From positions 49,084-113,083 of the forward strand of contig WVZL01000001.1 of assembly GCA_011772495.1 (NCBI GenBank): 64,000 nt of DNA. Reading direction: 5' to 3'. Both the position numbers and the translations under genes were made by a program. Shown here piece by piece: positions 53,802 to 61,031 of this stretch. A model generated the notes under the pieces. That model had not been told where the DNA came from, did no database searches, and worked only from the letters and a program-made list of their open reading frames with translations. Each line of letters begins with the position of its first letter. Within the stretch, counting starts at the first letter, position 1. This DNA comes from Candidatus Aminicenantota bacterium. GTDB lineage: Bacteria; Acidobacteriota; Aminicenantia; Aminicenantales; Aminicenantaceae.

Positions 53802-54974
53802 TTAATACTGACCGTATTTAATCGCCGAATCTATCATGACCCTGACGTTTTCTGGTTTTGCATTCCAGGGAGTTTCACATTCTGTGGCCAGGATGAACCC
53901 CCCTCCCTCAGCACAATCGTTTATCAACTTTTGGCAGTATTCTTCTACTTCTGTGGGTGTCCCGTAACAAAGCAGCGAAGCCGGGACATTGCCCCAGATA
54001 CAGACTTTATCGCCCAAGACCTCTTTGGCCTTTTTCATATCTGTCTTTTCAAAATCAAGCAAGACTTTTCCTTTGGGCAATCCCTTGGTTATATCCTTAA
54101 GAACCGGTAAAACTGGGGTCATGTCTCCATCCGTATGGACATGGGCTTTGAATCCTCTCTTGACTATCATGTCCACGCCCTTTTTGAGTGTCGGCCATAC
54201 GAATTCCTCGAATACTTCAGGGGAAATGTAGGGAGGGCCGACCACGCCGGCCTGGAAGAAAATTTTCTCAGCTCCAGGGACTTCTCCAGCACCCATGATC
54301 ATGGCTTGCTTTAAGGCATTCAAGATCTCGTGCTCAAGAACAAACTCGCACATATCCTTCACCTTATCTGGCTGCTCGAATATATCTTGGACAAATTTAG
54401 CGAAACCCCGGTAATAAAGGACAAGTTCAAAGGGGATAGTTGCTCTTCCCCCCATGATTAGAGGCACCTCGTGTTCTTCCACAAATTTTCGCCAGGCCTT
54501 GGCATAGATCTCAGGGTATTCAAACTCATAGTAGAGGAAATCTTCGAGGCTTCGGTTAAAAACGTCTTTGCCTATCTTCTTATTGAAAAGCAGGGTGGAA
54601 AAACCTCTTTCCATAACATCATCATAGTCCTCGATTATGCATTTCTCGAAGAAGCTAGGAATGTTGCCTTCTGGAGGAAATTGGTCCCATATTCTCCAGT
54701 CCAGAGTAACCTGATCCCAGCCAGACTTCGGACGCAGGGATAAGTGATCGAGAGTGGTTATATTCGGGTCTTCTTGGTCACCCTCTCCTATCTTCTCTCT
54801 AGCCTTGACAACCGCTTCAGTAAACTTTTCGGGTTCATGGAACATCTCGCGTATGGATATTCCCCCTTGATAGGCCAGGATATAACAGTTCAGCGGAGAA
54901 ACTGGCACTCTATCAGCTTCTTCTAGATTCCAGGCTGCCTCGATTCTCTCGTATCTCGACAGGCTTTCTTTCAT
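53802..54974 (-). CDS. URO-D-family corrinoid methyltransferase, copy B
   Basis: The 390-residue paralogue of the 51033-52208 gene is similar along its whole length (YERIEAAWNLEEADRVPVSPLN, IIEDYDDVMERGFSTLLFNKK, MGGRATIPFELVLYYRG, GAGEVPGAE, LLDFEKTDMKKAKEVLG, TECETPW). The putative metal site reads H-V-H-T-D, sharing only the second His and Asp with copy A. I chose ATG 54974 because it aligns with an internal Met of copy A; a TTG at 55010 overlaps the corrinoid gene. It follows the corrinoid protein after 17 bases and presumably transfers methyl groups to or from it. Confidence 0.82.
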   Translation of the reverse strand: MKESLSRYERIEAAWNLEEADRVPVSPLNCYILAYQGGISIREMFHEPEKFTEAVVKAREKIGEGDQEDPNITTLDHLSLRPKSGWDQVTLDWRIWDQFPPEGNIPSFFEKCIIEDYDDVMERGFSTLLFNKKIGKDVFNRSLEDFLYYEFEYPEIYAKAWRKFVEEHEVPLIMGGRATIPFELVLYYRGFAKFVQDIFEQPDKVKDMCEFVLEHEILNALKQAMIMGAGEVPGAEKIFFQAGVVGPPYISPEVFEEFVWPTLKKGVDMIVKRGFKAHVHTDGDMTPVLPVLKDITKGLPKGKVLLDFEKTDMKKAKEVLGDKVCIWGNVPASLLCYGTPTEVEEYCQKLINDCAEGGGFILATECETPWNAKPENVRVMIDSAIKYGQY

Positions 54975-54991
54975 TCTCCTTGACCTCTGCT

Positions 54992-55624
54992 TTACTCTTT
55001 CTTCATCCAATCTTCGATGACTCTTATGCCTTCATTAGCGTTGGAAGTTGCATGGTCCACCCCAATATCGCTCGTCGGCACCTCACCGACCACTCCTCCT
55101 CCAACGATGACCTTGACTCGCCCTCTAAGACCTGCTTCCTCTATGGCTTTAACCGTTTTGCCCATGACAGGAATAGAGGTTGTTAGGAGTCCAGACATTC
55201 CTACCACCTGGGGATCGTGTTCCTTGATTTTCTCAACAAAGACCTGTTCTGGGATATCCACACCAAGATCGATGACTTCAAAGCCCCGGCATTTCAATAG
55301 AGTGGCTACGATCCCTTTGCCAAGGTCATGAACGTCACCAGAAACAGTTCCGATCAGGACTTTTCCTTTCATAGTCACATCTTCGTAACACTCTTGGATC
55401 TTGGGATTTATCAAGGAAGCGGCTTCTTTGAAAATCTGGGCAGCCCGCATCAACTCCATGAGAAAATAGTTCCCTTTTTCAAATTCTTCTCCGACGCGCT
55501 CCAAGCCTTCCCGAGCCTCCTCGATCAACTGGATAGGGTCAGTGTTTGATTTGATTCCTGCCTTGACTGCTCCCAGTACTCGTTCTTTATTGAGAGCCAC
55601 TATAGCTTCACTCAGTTTTCCCAA
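54992..55624 (-). CDS. Corrinoid methyl-carrier protein (MtaC/MtbC-like)
   Basis: The roughly 210-residue protein has the two-domain structure of methyltransferase corrinoid proteins. A helical cap (about 1-85: EEAREGLERVGEEFEKGNYFLMELMRAAQIF) is followed by a Rossmann B12 domain with GDVHDLGKGIVATLL, where His99 of D-x-H-x-x-G is the cobalt ligand, then MSGLLTTSI and VGGGVV. I prefer the TTG at 55624, which has AGGAG 7 bases upstream, to an ATG at 55645. It overlaps the end of the 64-residue gene and precedes methyltransferase copy B. No methyl-substrate enzyme (MtaB/MttB type) is in the window. Confidence 0.88.
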   Translation of the reverse strand: MGKLSEAIVALNKERVLGAVKAGIKSNTDPIQLIEEAREGLERVGEEFEKGNYFLMELMRAAQIFKEAASLINPKIQECYEDVTMKGKVLIGTVSGDVHDLGKGIVATLLKCRGFEVIDLGVDIPEQVFVEKIKEHDPQVVGMSGLLTTSIPVMGKTVKAIEEAGLRGRVKVIVGGGVVGEVPTSDIGVDHATSNANEGIRVIEDWMKKE

Positions 55625-55806
55625 GGGCCTTCTCCTTTCTTCCATAGGATTTTCAAAAGAACAAAACTCCAGGGAGCATACTTAAGCATTTTTCCCGCGT
55701 GTTTGCCGAATAACCACTTGGCTGTGACTTCATTCATCTCTTCATTAGTCGGCGGTTTCAATCCACGCTTAGTCTCCTCCAATATCTGCTTTACTCTTTC
55801 TTTCAT
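55612..55806 (-). CDS. Conserved 64-residue protein of the corrinoid cassette, copy B
   Basis: Paralogue of the gene at 52287-52484, with the same charged-helix then APWSFVLLKILW layout. Its 3' end overlaps the TTG start of the corrinoid gene by 13 bases, so the corrinoid protein is probably made by coupled translation. No known domain was recognised. Strong conservation between the two copies, with changes mostly at exposed charged positions, supports a selected function. Confidence 0.78.
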   Translation of the reverse strand: MKERVKQILEETKRGLKPPTNEEMNEVTAKWLFGKHAGKMLKYAPWSFVLLKILWKKGEGPWEN

Positions 55807-56171
55807 CTGTATTTTATCTCCCTTGAAAACACTATGAGCAAATCTGGAATATTTTCCTGGCGGGGAATTTTCCTTTGAGGTGAGCGACGATTTTCTCCAT
55901 TTTTTATCTGATTTTTCTCAATCGTTTCCGTTCGAGATTTATATCATAGGGGAGGAACCAGGTCAATCGCGAGAAGAATAATCTAATCTTGAACCGGCCT
56001 TTTCAATCTTCGTTTTTCAATTTCTTGGGGAATCTTCTCAAAACTTAATATTTTTTTAAAAAAAGCTTGACATACCATAGGGGGGTATACTATATTATAC
56101 ATGGACATTAAAATGAATGATAAAAAAATGAATATCGGAATCAGGATACGCATGAATAAGGAGGCCCCCAA
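55807..56171. other. Intergenic region before the metal-response island
   Basis: This 365-base divergent region becomes strongly AT-rich from about 55980. It ends with the first CsoR-type promoter (56067-56096) and a short 24-codon frame (56101-56175) that overlaps the SHOCT gene start. No other gene is evident. Confidence 0.5.
56067..56096 (+). promoter_or_regulatory. CsoR-type operator inside promoter, copy 1
   Basis: TTGACA (56067-56072) and TATATT (56091-56096) are 18 bases apart. Between them lies the inverted repeat ATACC-N7-GGTAT (56072-56088) with a GGGGGG run. This is very close to copper-responsive CsoR operators such as that of Bacillus copZA. Copies 2 and 3 at 58707 and 63485 have the same geometry. 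Confidence 0.8.
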
Positions 56172-56393
56172 ATGATGTTTGGAGAACACGGCTTTATGGG
56201 AGGATACATGTGGATCTTTTGGATTGCAGTGATTGTTGGCCTAGTCTTTCTTATCAAATGGATTGTGCAGCAGAACAAAGGTACCGAGATCAAAATGGAT
56301 GAAAATGCCTTAGAAATATTAAAGCGTAGATACGCCAAGGGAGAGATTGATAAACAGGAATTCGAACAGAAAAAGAAAGACCTATTGAGTTGA
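56172..56393 (+). CDS. SHOCT-domain small membrane protein
   Basis: The 73-residue protein has one membrane segment (about 12-32, MWIFWIAVIVGLVFLIKWIV). It ends with a SHOCT motif, ALEILKRRYAKGEIDKQEFEQKKKDLL (about 46-72). Such proteins are common next to copper and other metal-resistance genes; their function is not settled. AAGGAGG lies 7 bases before the ATG, and a second ATG follows at once. It is the first gene after CsoR-type promoter 1. Confidence 0.85.
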   Translation: MMFGEHGFMGGYMWIFWIAVIVGLVFLIKWIVQQNKGTEIKMDENALEILKRRYAKGEIDKQEFEQKKKDLLS

Positions 56394-56427
56394 GCAAGGA
56401 ATAAATCATTAAGAAAAGGAGGACTCG

Positions 56428-56508
56428 ATGATTCATATAAAGTATTTTTTAAGACCTGTTGCCCATTGTGGAGAGGGCCATTGTAGATGGTCCTGGGCAC
56501 GACTTTAA
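56428..56508 (+). CDS. Possible 26-residue Cys/His micropeptide
   Basis: An ATG with AAAAGGAGG 6 bases upstream opens a 26-codon frame reading MIHIKYFLRPVAHCGEGHCR then WSWARL. It contains H-C-x3-H-C, suited to a soft metal. The region also forms a hairpin (GTAGATGG 56483-56490 with CCATCTAC), so it may instead be RNA structure. Too short for coding statistics. Confidence 0.3.
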   Translation: MIHIKYFLRPVAHCGEGHCRWSWARL

Positions 56509-56557
56509 ACTGCCCATCTACTCGCATAGGGTATAAAATTGCTGAAAGGATGACATA

Positions 56558-57346
56558 ATGAAGACTAAATTTTCAAAATCAGGAATTATCGGATTTGTTA
56601 CTCTTTGTATTCTTTTTTTGTCAAGCTCAATCATAAGTTATTCTCAGATAGAGCATGAAGCCTCTCCTTCCAGTTTAAAAAGTGTTAACTTTTCTCTGGC
56701 TGGTGGATATGCTTACTCTCAGAGCAGGAGTGGAATGGTAGACTTAAAGGCAGAGATTCAATTGAGCCTGTCTGATAGCATAAAACTGGGATTTGGTGTT
56801 GGATATTTGAGCGATGCAGATGGCCTGCACATGAGCGGAAATCAAGGTGGAATGATGGGAGGCATGATGGATGGCCAAGGAATTGGTTTTTCTGGACATC
56901 AACATATTTTTAGAACTGTGCCTCTTACTCTAAGCTTGTATTACCTTGTCCCTCTGAATCCCAGAGCTGATATATTCATGGTTGGAGGAGGAGGGTATTA
57001 TCTAAGTTCATTCAGAGATATATCCTCTCAGAACAAAAGTGCATTCGGTCCTCACGTCGGTTTTGGGACTGACATTGAAATTGGCGCGAGAATCTTGGTC
57101 GTAGTCGAAGGTATCTACCGGTTTATCAACCTAAAGGACTTTGTAAGCGAATTGCATCCAGGCTTTCGAGAAGGAATGGAAGGGGAAGAACATGAAGAAG
57201 GATTCTGGCATTACCATCATCACGATCAACAGTGGCACTTTCACGAACAGCATAAGGATCCTGACCAGATGATGATGGATATACCCAATTTCAATATCAG
57301 CCTTAATGGCTTCAGTCTTCGAGCAGGACTCAAGTTTAGTTTTTAG
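56558..57346 (+). CDS. Outer-membrane beta-barrel with Met-rich and His-rich loops
   Basis: The 262-residue protein has a signal peptide (to about residue 30) and barrel strands from about 43 on. It ends ...SLRAGLKFSF, an outer-membrane terminal Phe. Two loops are unusual: HMSGNQGGMMGGMMDG (91-106) and HEEGFWHYHHHDQQWHFHEQH (212-232), followed by MMM at 238-240. Such Met and His clusters bind Cu(I)/Cu(II) or silver in proteins like CusF and PcoB. It lies in the CsoR-type operon after the SHOCT gene. I infer a role in metal binding or passage at the outer membrane. Confidence 0.72.
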   Translation: MKTKFSKSGIIGFVTLCILFLSSSIISYSQIEHEASPSSLKSVNFSLAGGYAYSQSRSGMVDLKAEIQLSLSDSIKLGFGVGYLSDADGLHMSGNQGGMMGGMMDGQGIGFSGHQHIFRTVPLTLSLYYLVPLNPRADIFMVGGGGYYLSSFRDISSQNKSAFGPHVGFGTDIEIGARILVVVEGIYRFINLKDFVSELHPGFREGMEGEEHEEGFWHYHHHDQQWHFHEQHKDPDQMMMDIPNFNISLNGFSLRAGLKFSF

Positions 57347-57390
57347 ATATAGAAGTATTATATGAAGATTTTTAAAAAAGGAGGCAAATT

Positions 57391-57732
57391 ATGAAATTAA
57401 TAAAAGCTTATATAAGAACTTTTATGGTGGATGAAGTTGTGAGTGCTTTGAAAGAATTGAAAGCGCCTAGATTAAGCGCCATTGAGGTCAAAGCTTTAGG
57501 CGATGAGATTGATCCAGATCAGCTCGAGATCTCGGCGAAGCTAGGCTCTACTTACACCGCAATGGTAAAGATAGAGCTTATTTGTACGGATGAGTGTGTG
57601 GAAAGAGTTAAAGAGACAATCCTGAATCATGCCAGGACTGGATACAAAGGAGACGGATTGATTGCCATTTTCCCTGTGGAAGATGCCATAAGCATTAGAA
57701 CTGGAAAGAACGGAATACTGCCCTTTGGTTGA
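57391..57732 (+). CDS. PII-like protein with shortened T-loop
   Basis: The 113-residue protein has the PII fold. It begins KLIKAYIRTFMVDEVVSALKELKAPRLSAIEVKALG and ends GYKGDGLIAIFPVEDAISIRTG, matching the GDGKI...VEEAIRIRTGE end of GlnB. The T-loop is short (KLGSTYTAMVKIE) and lacks the usual uridylylation segment. This fits the PII-NG group found next to metal transporters. AAGGAGG precedes the ATG. It follows the Met/His-rich barrel in the same operon. Confidence 0.82.
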   Translation: MKLIKAYIRTFMVDEVVSALKELKAPRLSAIEVKALGDEIDPDQLEISAKLGSTYTAMVKIELICTDECVERVKETILNHARTGYKGDGLIAIFPVEDAISIRTGKNGILPFG

Positions 57733-58023
57733 TATATATTAAGACAACTGTTTTGATGCATGCATTCTTCTGAGGAAATTTTCAGGTTCAATATCTTAAT
57801 TTTAGCGACGACTTGGAGAGGCTCTTAGGACGCAGCGAGACGCGTGTTCAATTTTCTATAATATATTCCATAGATCAATCTTGGAATAATCAATTTGATG
57901 AAAGAGATTCTTTCTTAAATCTGGAACATGGCTACATTCAATAAAGGAATATTAACAAAGAAAAATGAATTTAGCCTTTAATTTTAGGAATGAAGAAACT
58001 TTCATGATAGGAGGTGACACAAA

Positions 58024-58374
58024 ATGGCAGAGCCACTAATAAAAAAAAGAAAAATTGCTGTTGATGGGATAAAAGAGCAGAAGAATGCAGATAAAATCAA
58101 CGACACTTTGAAGAATAAAGAAGGTATTATAGCTATAAAGGTAGATAATCAGAGAGGGCATCTAAGAGTTGAATATGACCTTAGGAAGATAAATTTTGAG
58201 ACCATTGAGAAATCTATAATAGAAGCTGGTTTTGAATTGTCTATGAAAAAAATGGAGAAATTGAAGAGAGAAATGGCAAAATTCACAGAACAAAACGAAT
58301 TGGATAACTTGGCTGCAGCTCCCTCATCATGTTGTTCAGATCCAAAAGAGAAAAGTAATAGAACATTCTATTGA
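58024..58374 (+). CDS. Heavy-metal-associated-like domain lacking CxxC, with C-terminal CC
   Basis: The 116-residue protein shows the HMA beta-alpha-beta-beta-alpha-beta pattern (IAVDGIKEQKNADKI...KEGIIAIKVDNQ...LRVEYDLRKINFETIEKSIIEAGFEL). The metal loop G-M-x-C-x-x-C is GIKEQKN, with E18 and N21 replacing both Cys. A C-terminal tail has APSSCCSD, so two Cys are available elsewhere. It may bind metal by the tail or act as a scaffold. GGAGGTGA lies just before the ATG. It belongs to the metal-response island. Confidence 0.7.
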   Translation: MAEPLIKKRKIAVDGIKEQKNADKINDTLKNKEGIIAIKVDNQRGHLRVEYDLRKINFETIEKSIIEAGFELSMKKMEKLKREMAKFTEQNELDNLAAAPSSCCSDPKEKSNRTFY

Positions 58375-58972
58375 GATAGATTAAACTTAAAAAAAATTGT
58401 GAAAGGTCTGAGATGAAATTATTTTTATGATAGATTAGAATCTCAGATTTCCTAGAAATACATCAATATTTCCGGCAATCCTCTTACAAATAAAATGCTG
58501 TATAATGAGGAAGTTCAGGTTTGGGAATACAGGGAAGAAGAGATTTCAGCTAAGGGTAGGGGAGGACCTACCTTCATTACACTGCCCATTTATTGTGAAT
58601 AGACAAACGCTTCATTAAAAAGATAATTCTTAAAAGCATACCACCAAATAATTAATTTCATCTCATATTCTGATAAATTCGAATGATTATAAAAAAAAGT
58701 TTTTACTTGACATACCGTAGGGGGGTATGCTATATAAATAATGGAGTCAGAATTGCTCGAAGAATTTCTATTGTTAGGACGTAATGAAATGATGTTTGGA
58801 CCGATTTTGTTACTAAAGGGAGCTGAAATGTGCCATAAGCTATCTAACAATTTATTTATACAAGCCTCAGGGAGCCTGAATCTTCATAGAGTATTCTATA
58901 AACAAAAAAAGCTTAGGCAGACTCTTAGGTTTTATCATGGAAAGAAAAAAATCATGAAAGGAGGTGAGAAAA
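58375..58972. other. Long AT-rich intergenic stretch with CsoR-type promoter 2
   Basis: About 600 bases separate the HMA-like and YHS genes. The left part has a hairpin GGTAGG-GGAGGA-CCTACC (58555-58572) followed by only a weak T-rich tail. The promoter at 58707-58736 is followed by a leader of about 230 bases. A 91-codon frame from 58741 is open but starts at the transcription start and has no family resemblance. Confidence 0.45.
58707..58736 (+). promoter_or_regulatory. CsoR-type operator inside promoter, copy 2
   Basis: TTGACA (58707-58712), ATACC-N7-GGTAT (58712-58728) with the G-run, and TATATA (58731-58736) at 18-base spacing. It controls the YHS-Rieske-ICMT run. Confidence 0.8.
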
Positions 58973-59140
58973 ATGGCAGAAAAAGTCAAAGATTTAGTCT
59001 GTGGAATGGAATTTGATAAAGATTCCGCAAGTGGCACCTTCGAGTACAAAGGTAAGATTTATTATTTTTGCAGCCTCGGATGCAGAGATAAATTCGCAAA
59101 AGAGCCTGATAAATACACAGCTCATGAAAGGAAAGAATGA
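58973..59140 (+). CDS. YHS-domain small protein
   Basis: The 55-residue protein is a bare YHS domain. It has DLVCGMEFD with C10, then YKGKIYYFCSLGCRDKFAKEPDKY with C33 and C37. The three Cys form the expected soft-metal site, seen in copper and mercury proteins and at the N-terminus of copper ATPases. AAAGGAGG lies 8 bases before the ATG. It is the first convincing gene after CsoR-type promoter 2. It may serve as a metal chaperone. Confidence 0.85.
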   Translation: MAEKVKDLVCGMEFDKDSASGTFEYKGKIYYFCSLGCRDKFAKEPDKYTAHERKE

Positions 59141-59217
59141 AAGTGATTCTCTGTGGAAGACAAGTAAAGGTTTTTAGATTGAAGGAATAAAACACAATTA
59201 AATTTGGGAGAACAATA

Positions 59218-59439
59218 ATGAAGCAAAAAATCTACAGAGACCCAGTCTGCGGGCAGAAAATAAACCGCCAAAAAGCACAGATTCTCATCAAGCATAAAGG
59301 CTACGGTTATTTCCTTTGCTGTCCCGTTTGCCAAAGCGAATTTGAACAGGATCCTGACGTGTATGCAAAGCCCGAATATGCTTTTAAAATTTCTGTTAGT
59401 AAAAAAGAAAAAAGAAGATGGACAAGAAGGAAAAAATGA
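59218..59439 (+). CDS. Second YHS-like small protein
   Basis: The 73-residue protein has RDPVCGQKINRQKAQILIKHKGYGYFLCCPVCQSEFEQDPDVY: C11, then C34, C35 and C38. That is a YHS pattern with one extra Cys. A basic tail (KKEKRRWTRRKK) follows, whose last 22 bases overlap the start of the Rieske gene, so the two are coupled. No Shine-Dalgarno is obvious. Confidence 0.75.
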   Translation: MKQKIYRDPVCGQKINRQKAQILIKHKGYGYFLCCPVCQSEFEQDPDVYAKPEYAFKISVSKKEKRRWTRRKK

Positions 59440-59873
59440 AATTAAAATATTCCCTTTTTTCAAGAAGAAAGTTCCTGAATGCTCTTTTTGGAGGTGGAAT
59501 TCTGGCGTTTCTCTCATCTTTTCTCTATCCACTTGTTAGATTTCTTTTTCCTCCAGCACAAGAACCTGATAAGGTCATTCTGGAATACGCTCATTATAAA
59601 GATATGAATCCCTATACATCCAGAATGTTTGCCTGGGGAAGCAAACCAGGGATCTTGGTTAAAAAGGGTAATCGTTATCAAGCCTTTATTGCTGTGTGCA
59701 CTCATTTAGACTGCACAGTCACTTTTTTGCCCGAGAAGAGGAAGTTTTACTGTGCCTGTCATGAAGGATGGTACGATGAAAACGGAGTGAATATTGCTGG
59801 GCCGCCGCCTTCTCCTCTTAAAAAACTAATTGTTCAGATGGAAGGTGAAAATATAATTATTAGAAATTCATAA
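59418..59873 (+). CDS. Rieske 2Fe-2S protein with Tat-type signal anchor
   Basis: The 151-residue protein begins with a twin-arginine signal (SRRKFLNALFGGG, about 15-27) and a hydrophobic segment to about 45. It then has a Rieske fold with C94-T-H96 and C112-x-x-H115 as cluster ligands and C99/C114 as the conserved disulfide pair. It resembles the Rieske subunit of bc complexes or QcrA. No cytochrome b is adjacent, so the partner is unknown. In this operon it may take electrons from copper or cuproprotein chemistry at the outer face of the inner membrane. Confidence 0.88.
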   Translation: MDKKEKMKLKYSLFSRRKFLNALFGGGILAFLSSFLYPLVRFLFPPAQEPDKVILEYAHYKDMNPYTSRMFAWGSKPGILVKKGNRYQAFIAVCTHLDCTVTFLPEKRKFYCACHEGWYDENGVNIAGPPPSPLKKLIVQMEGENIIIRNS

Positions 59874-59923
59874 AGCTGACCTTGAGAATGAATTAAAAGA
59901 TTTTTGGAAGGAAGTGATTTAAG

Positions 59924-60079
59924 ATGTCAAATACTTTAATTCTAATTTTATTAATTGGTCTGCTATTTTTCTTCATGCATCGGGGCGGACATGGACTGGG
60001 ATGTTGTGGTGGTCATGCACGAGAGAAAGAAGATGATAAGAATAGAAATGAAGAAGATAGGTCAAAATCTTGCCATTAA
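59924..60079 (+). CDS. 51-residue membrane mini-protein rich in Cys and His
   Basis: The 51-residue product starts with a membrane segment (TLILILLIGLLFFFMH). Then comes the cluster HRGGHGLGCCGGHAREK (19-35) and a charged tail ending SCH. GGAAG-type site upstream. Such short GGH/CC-rich proteins accompany copper genes in other bacteria; no named family can be given. It lies between the Rieske and ICMT genes. Confidence 0.65.
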   Translation: MSNTLILILLIGLLFFFMHRGGHGLGCCGGHAREKEDDKNRNEEDRSKSCH

Positions 60080-60108
60080 AAGTTTTTAATATTCAGGAGG
60101 TATAAGCC

Positions 60109-60765
60109 ATGCACGGTGAATCTATGGGTAATTATGCTTACGGTTTGTGGCCGGTGGTTGTCTTCAATATTATTCTTTTCCTACTCTTTGCTATAGGATT
60201 TCTAAGGCCAAAGAAGAAATTCGAATGGCGTTCTATGGGGGCGCTTGTAGGTTTCTTAGCTGCTCTTTTTACAGAGATGTATGGTTTTCCATTAACGATC
60301 TTCTTTCTTACATCTTTAATGGGAAATAGATATCCTGTCTTGGATCCTTTTTCTCATCCCAGCGGGCACCTTGTTTTAGTATTTTTGGGTTTATCTCAAT
60401 TTCCTGCAGCCATGATTGTTCTGCATATTATTACCAATGGCCTTATCTTTTTAGGACTCTATCTTATGTACTCAGGCTGGATGAAGATTTATAAAGCTAA
60501 AGAGGATAAATTGGTCACAGACGGAATATACAGCTACGTGAGACATCCGCAGTATCTTGGTTTGTTTTTAATAACCGTTGGCTTTTTAATTCAATGGCCC
60601 TCGGCAGTAACATTGATTATGTGGCCTCTCTTGACTTTTGCTTACTATAAATTATCCAGGCGAGAAGAATGGGAGCTGATGTCGAAATTTCAGCAGGAAT
60701 TCCTCGAGTATAAAAAAGAGGTTCCTGCTTTTATCCCAAAATTTTCAAGAAGAGGTCATTTTTAG
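60109..60765 (+). CDS. Isoprenylcysteine carboxyl methyltransferase-like membrane enzyme
   Basis: The 218-residue protein has about five membrane segments and the ICMT/PEMT signature GIYSYVRHPQYLGLFLITVGFLIQWPS (about 143-169). The catalytic end YYKLSRREEWELMSKFQQEFLEYKKEVPAFIP carries the paired Glu. It would methylate a lipid or thiol using SAM. Similar genes occur with DUF2933 in metal islands. AGGAGG precedes the ATG. Confidence 0.85.
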   Translation: MHGESMGNYAYGLWPVVVFNIILFLLFAIGFLRPKKKFEWRSMGALVGFLAALFTEMYGFPLTIFFLTSLMGNRYPVLDPFSHPSGHLVLVFLGLSQFPAAMIVLHIITNGLIFLGLYLMYSGWMKIYKAKEDKLVTDGIYSYVRHPQYLGLFLITVGFLIQWPSAVTLIMWPLLTFAYYKLSRREEWELMSKFQQEFLEYKKEVPAFIPKFSRRGHF

Positions 60766-60777
60766 GGGAGGATAACG

Positions 60778-60993
60778 ATGAAAAACCATGCTCTTTGGAT
60801 GCTAATAGGCTGTGCTTTACCAGTTGTTTTAATATTCCTGCTTCCTCTTTTTGGAATAAAAGAGGAATGGGCCCTGTTGATTTTTATTATTCTTATGTTT
60901 GGTTGTCATCTTTTCATGATAAACTGGCATAAGAAAGGATCTTCTAAAGAACACAGTATAGAGGCTAAGAAGAGAGGAAATGATCGACATTAA
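60778..60993 (+). CDS. DUF2933-type small membrane protein
   Basis: The 71-residue protein has two membrane segments (about 6-24 and 30-49), the pattern ...CALPVVLIFLLPLFGI...WALLIFIILMFGCHLFM, with GCHLFMI typical of DUF2933, then a basic cytosolic tail. Function unknown; it is found with copper ATPases and ICMT-like genes. It follows the ICMT-like gene after 12 bases, with GGGGAGG upstream. Confidence 0.82.
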   Translation: MKNHALWMLIGCALPVVLIFLLPLFGIKEEWALLIFIILMFGCHLFMINWHKKGSSKEHSIEAKKRGNDRH

Positions 60994-61031
60994 TTCAGAA
61001 AGTGTTGATGTGAGAATCATTTAGGGTAAAG

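Noticed and set aside
57733..58023. Possible RNA gene or tRNA in the gap before the HMA-like gene
   Set aside because: No cloverleaf or conserved T-loop could be built; only AT-rich sequence was seen.
58555..58572. GGTAGG-GGAGGA-CCTACC hairpin as a terminator
   Set aside because: The stem is good but the following TTCATT is not a proper T-run; left as an unassigned hairpin.
58741..59016. 91-codon open frame right after CsoR-type promoter 2
   Set aside because: It starts at the expected transcription start with no ribosome site, overlaps the better-supported YHS gene in another frame, and resembles no family.
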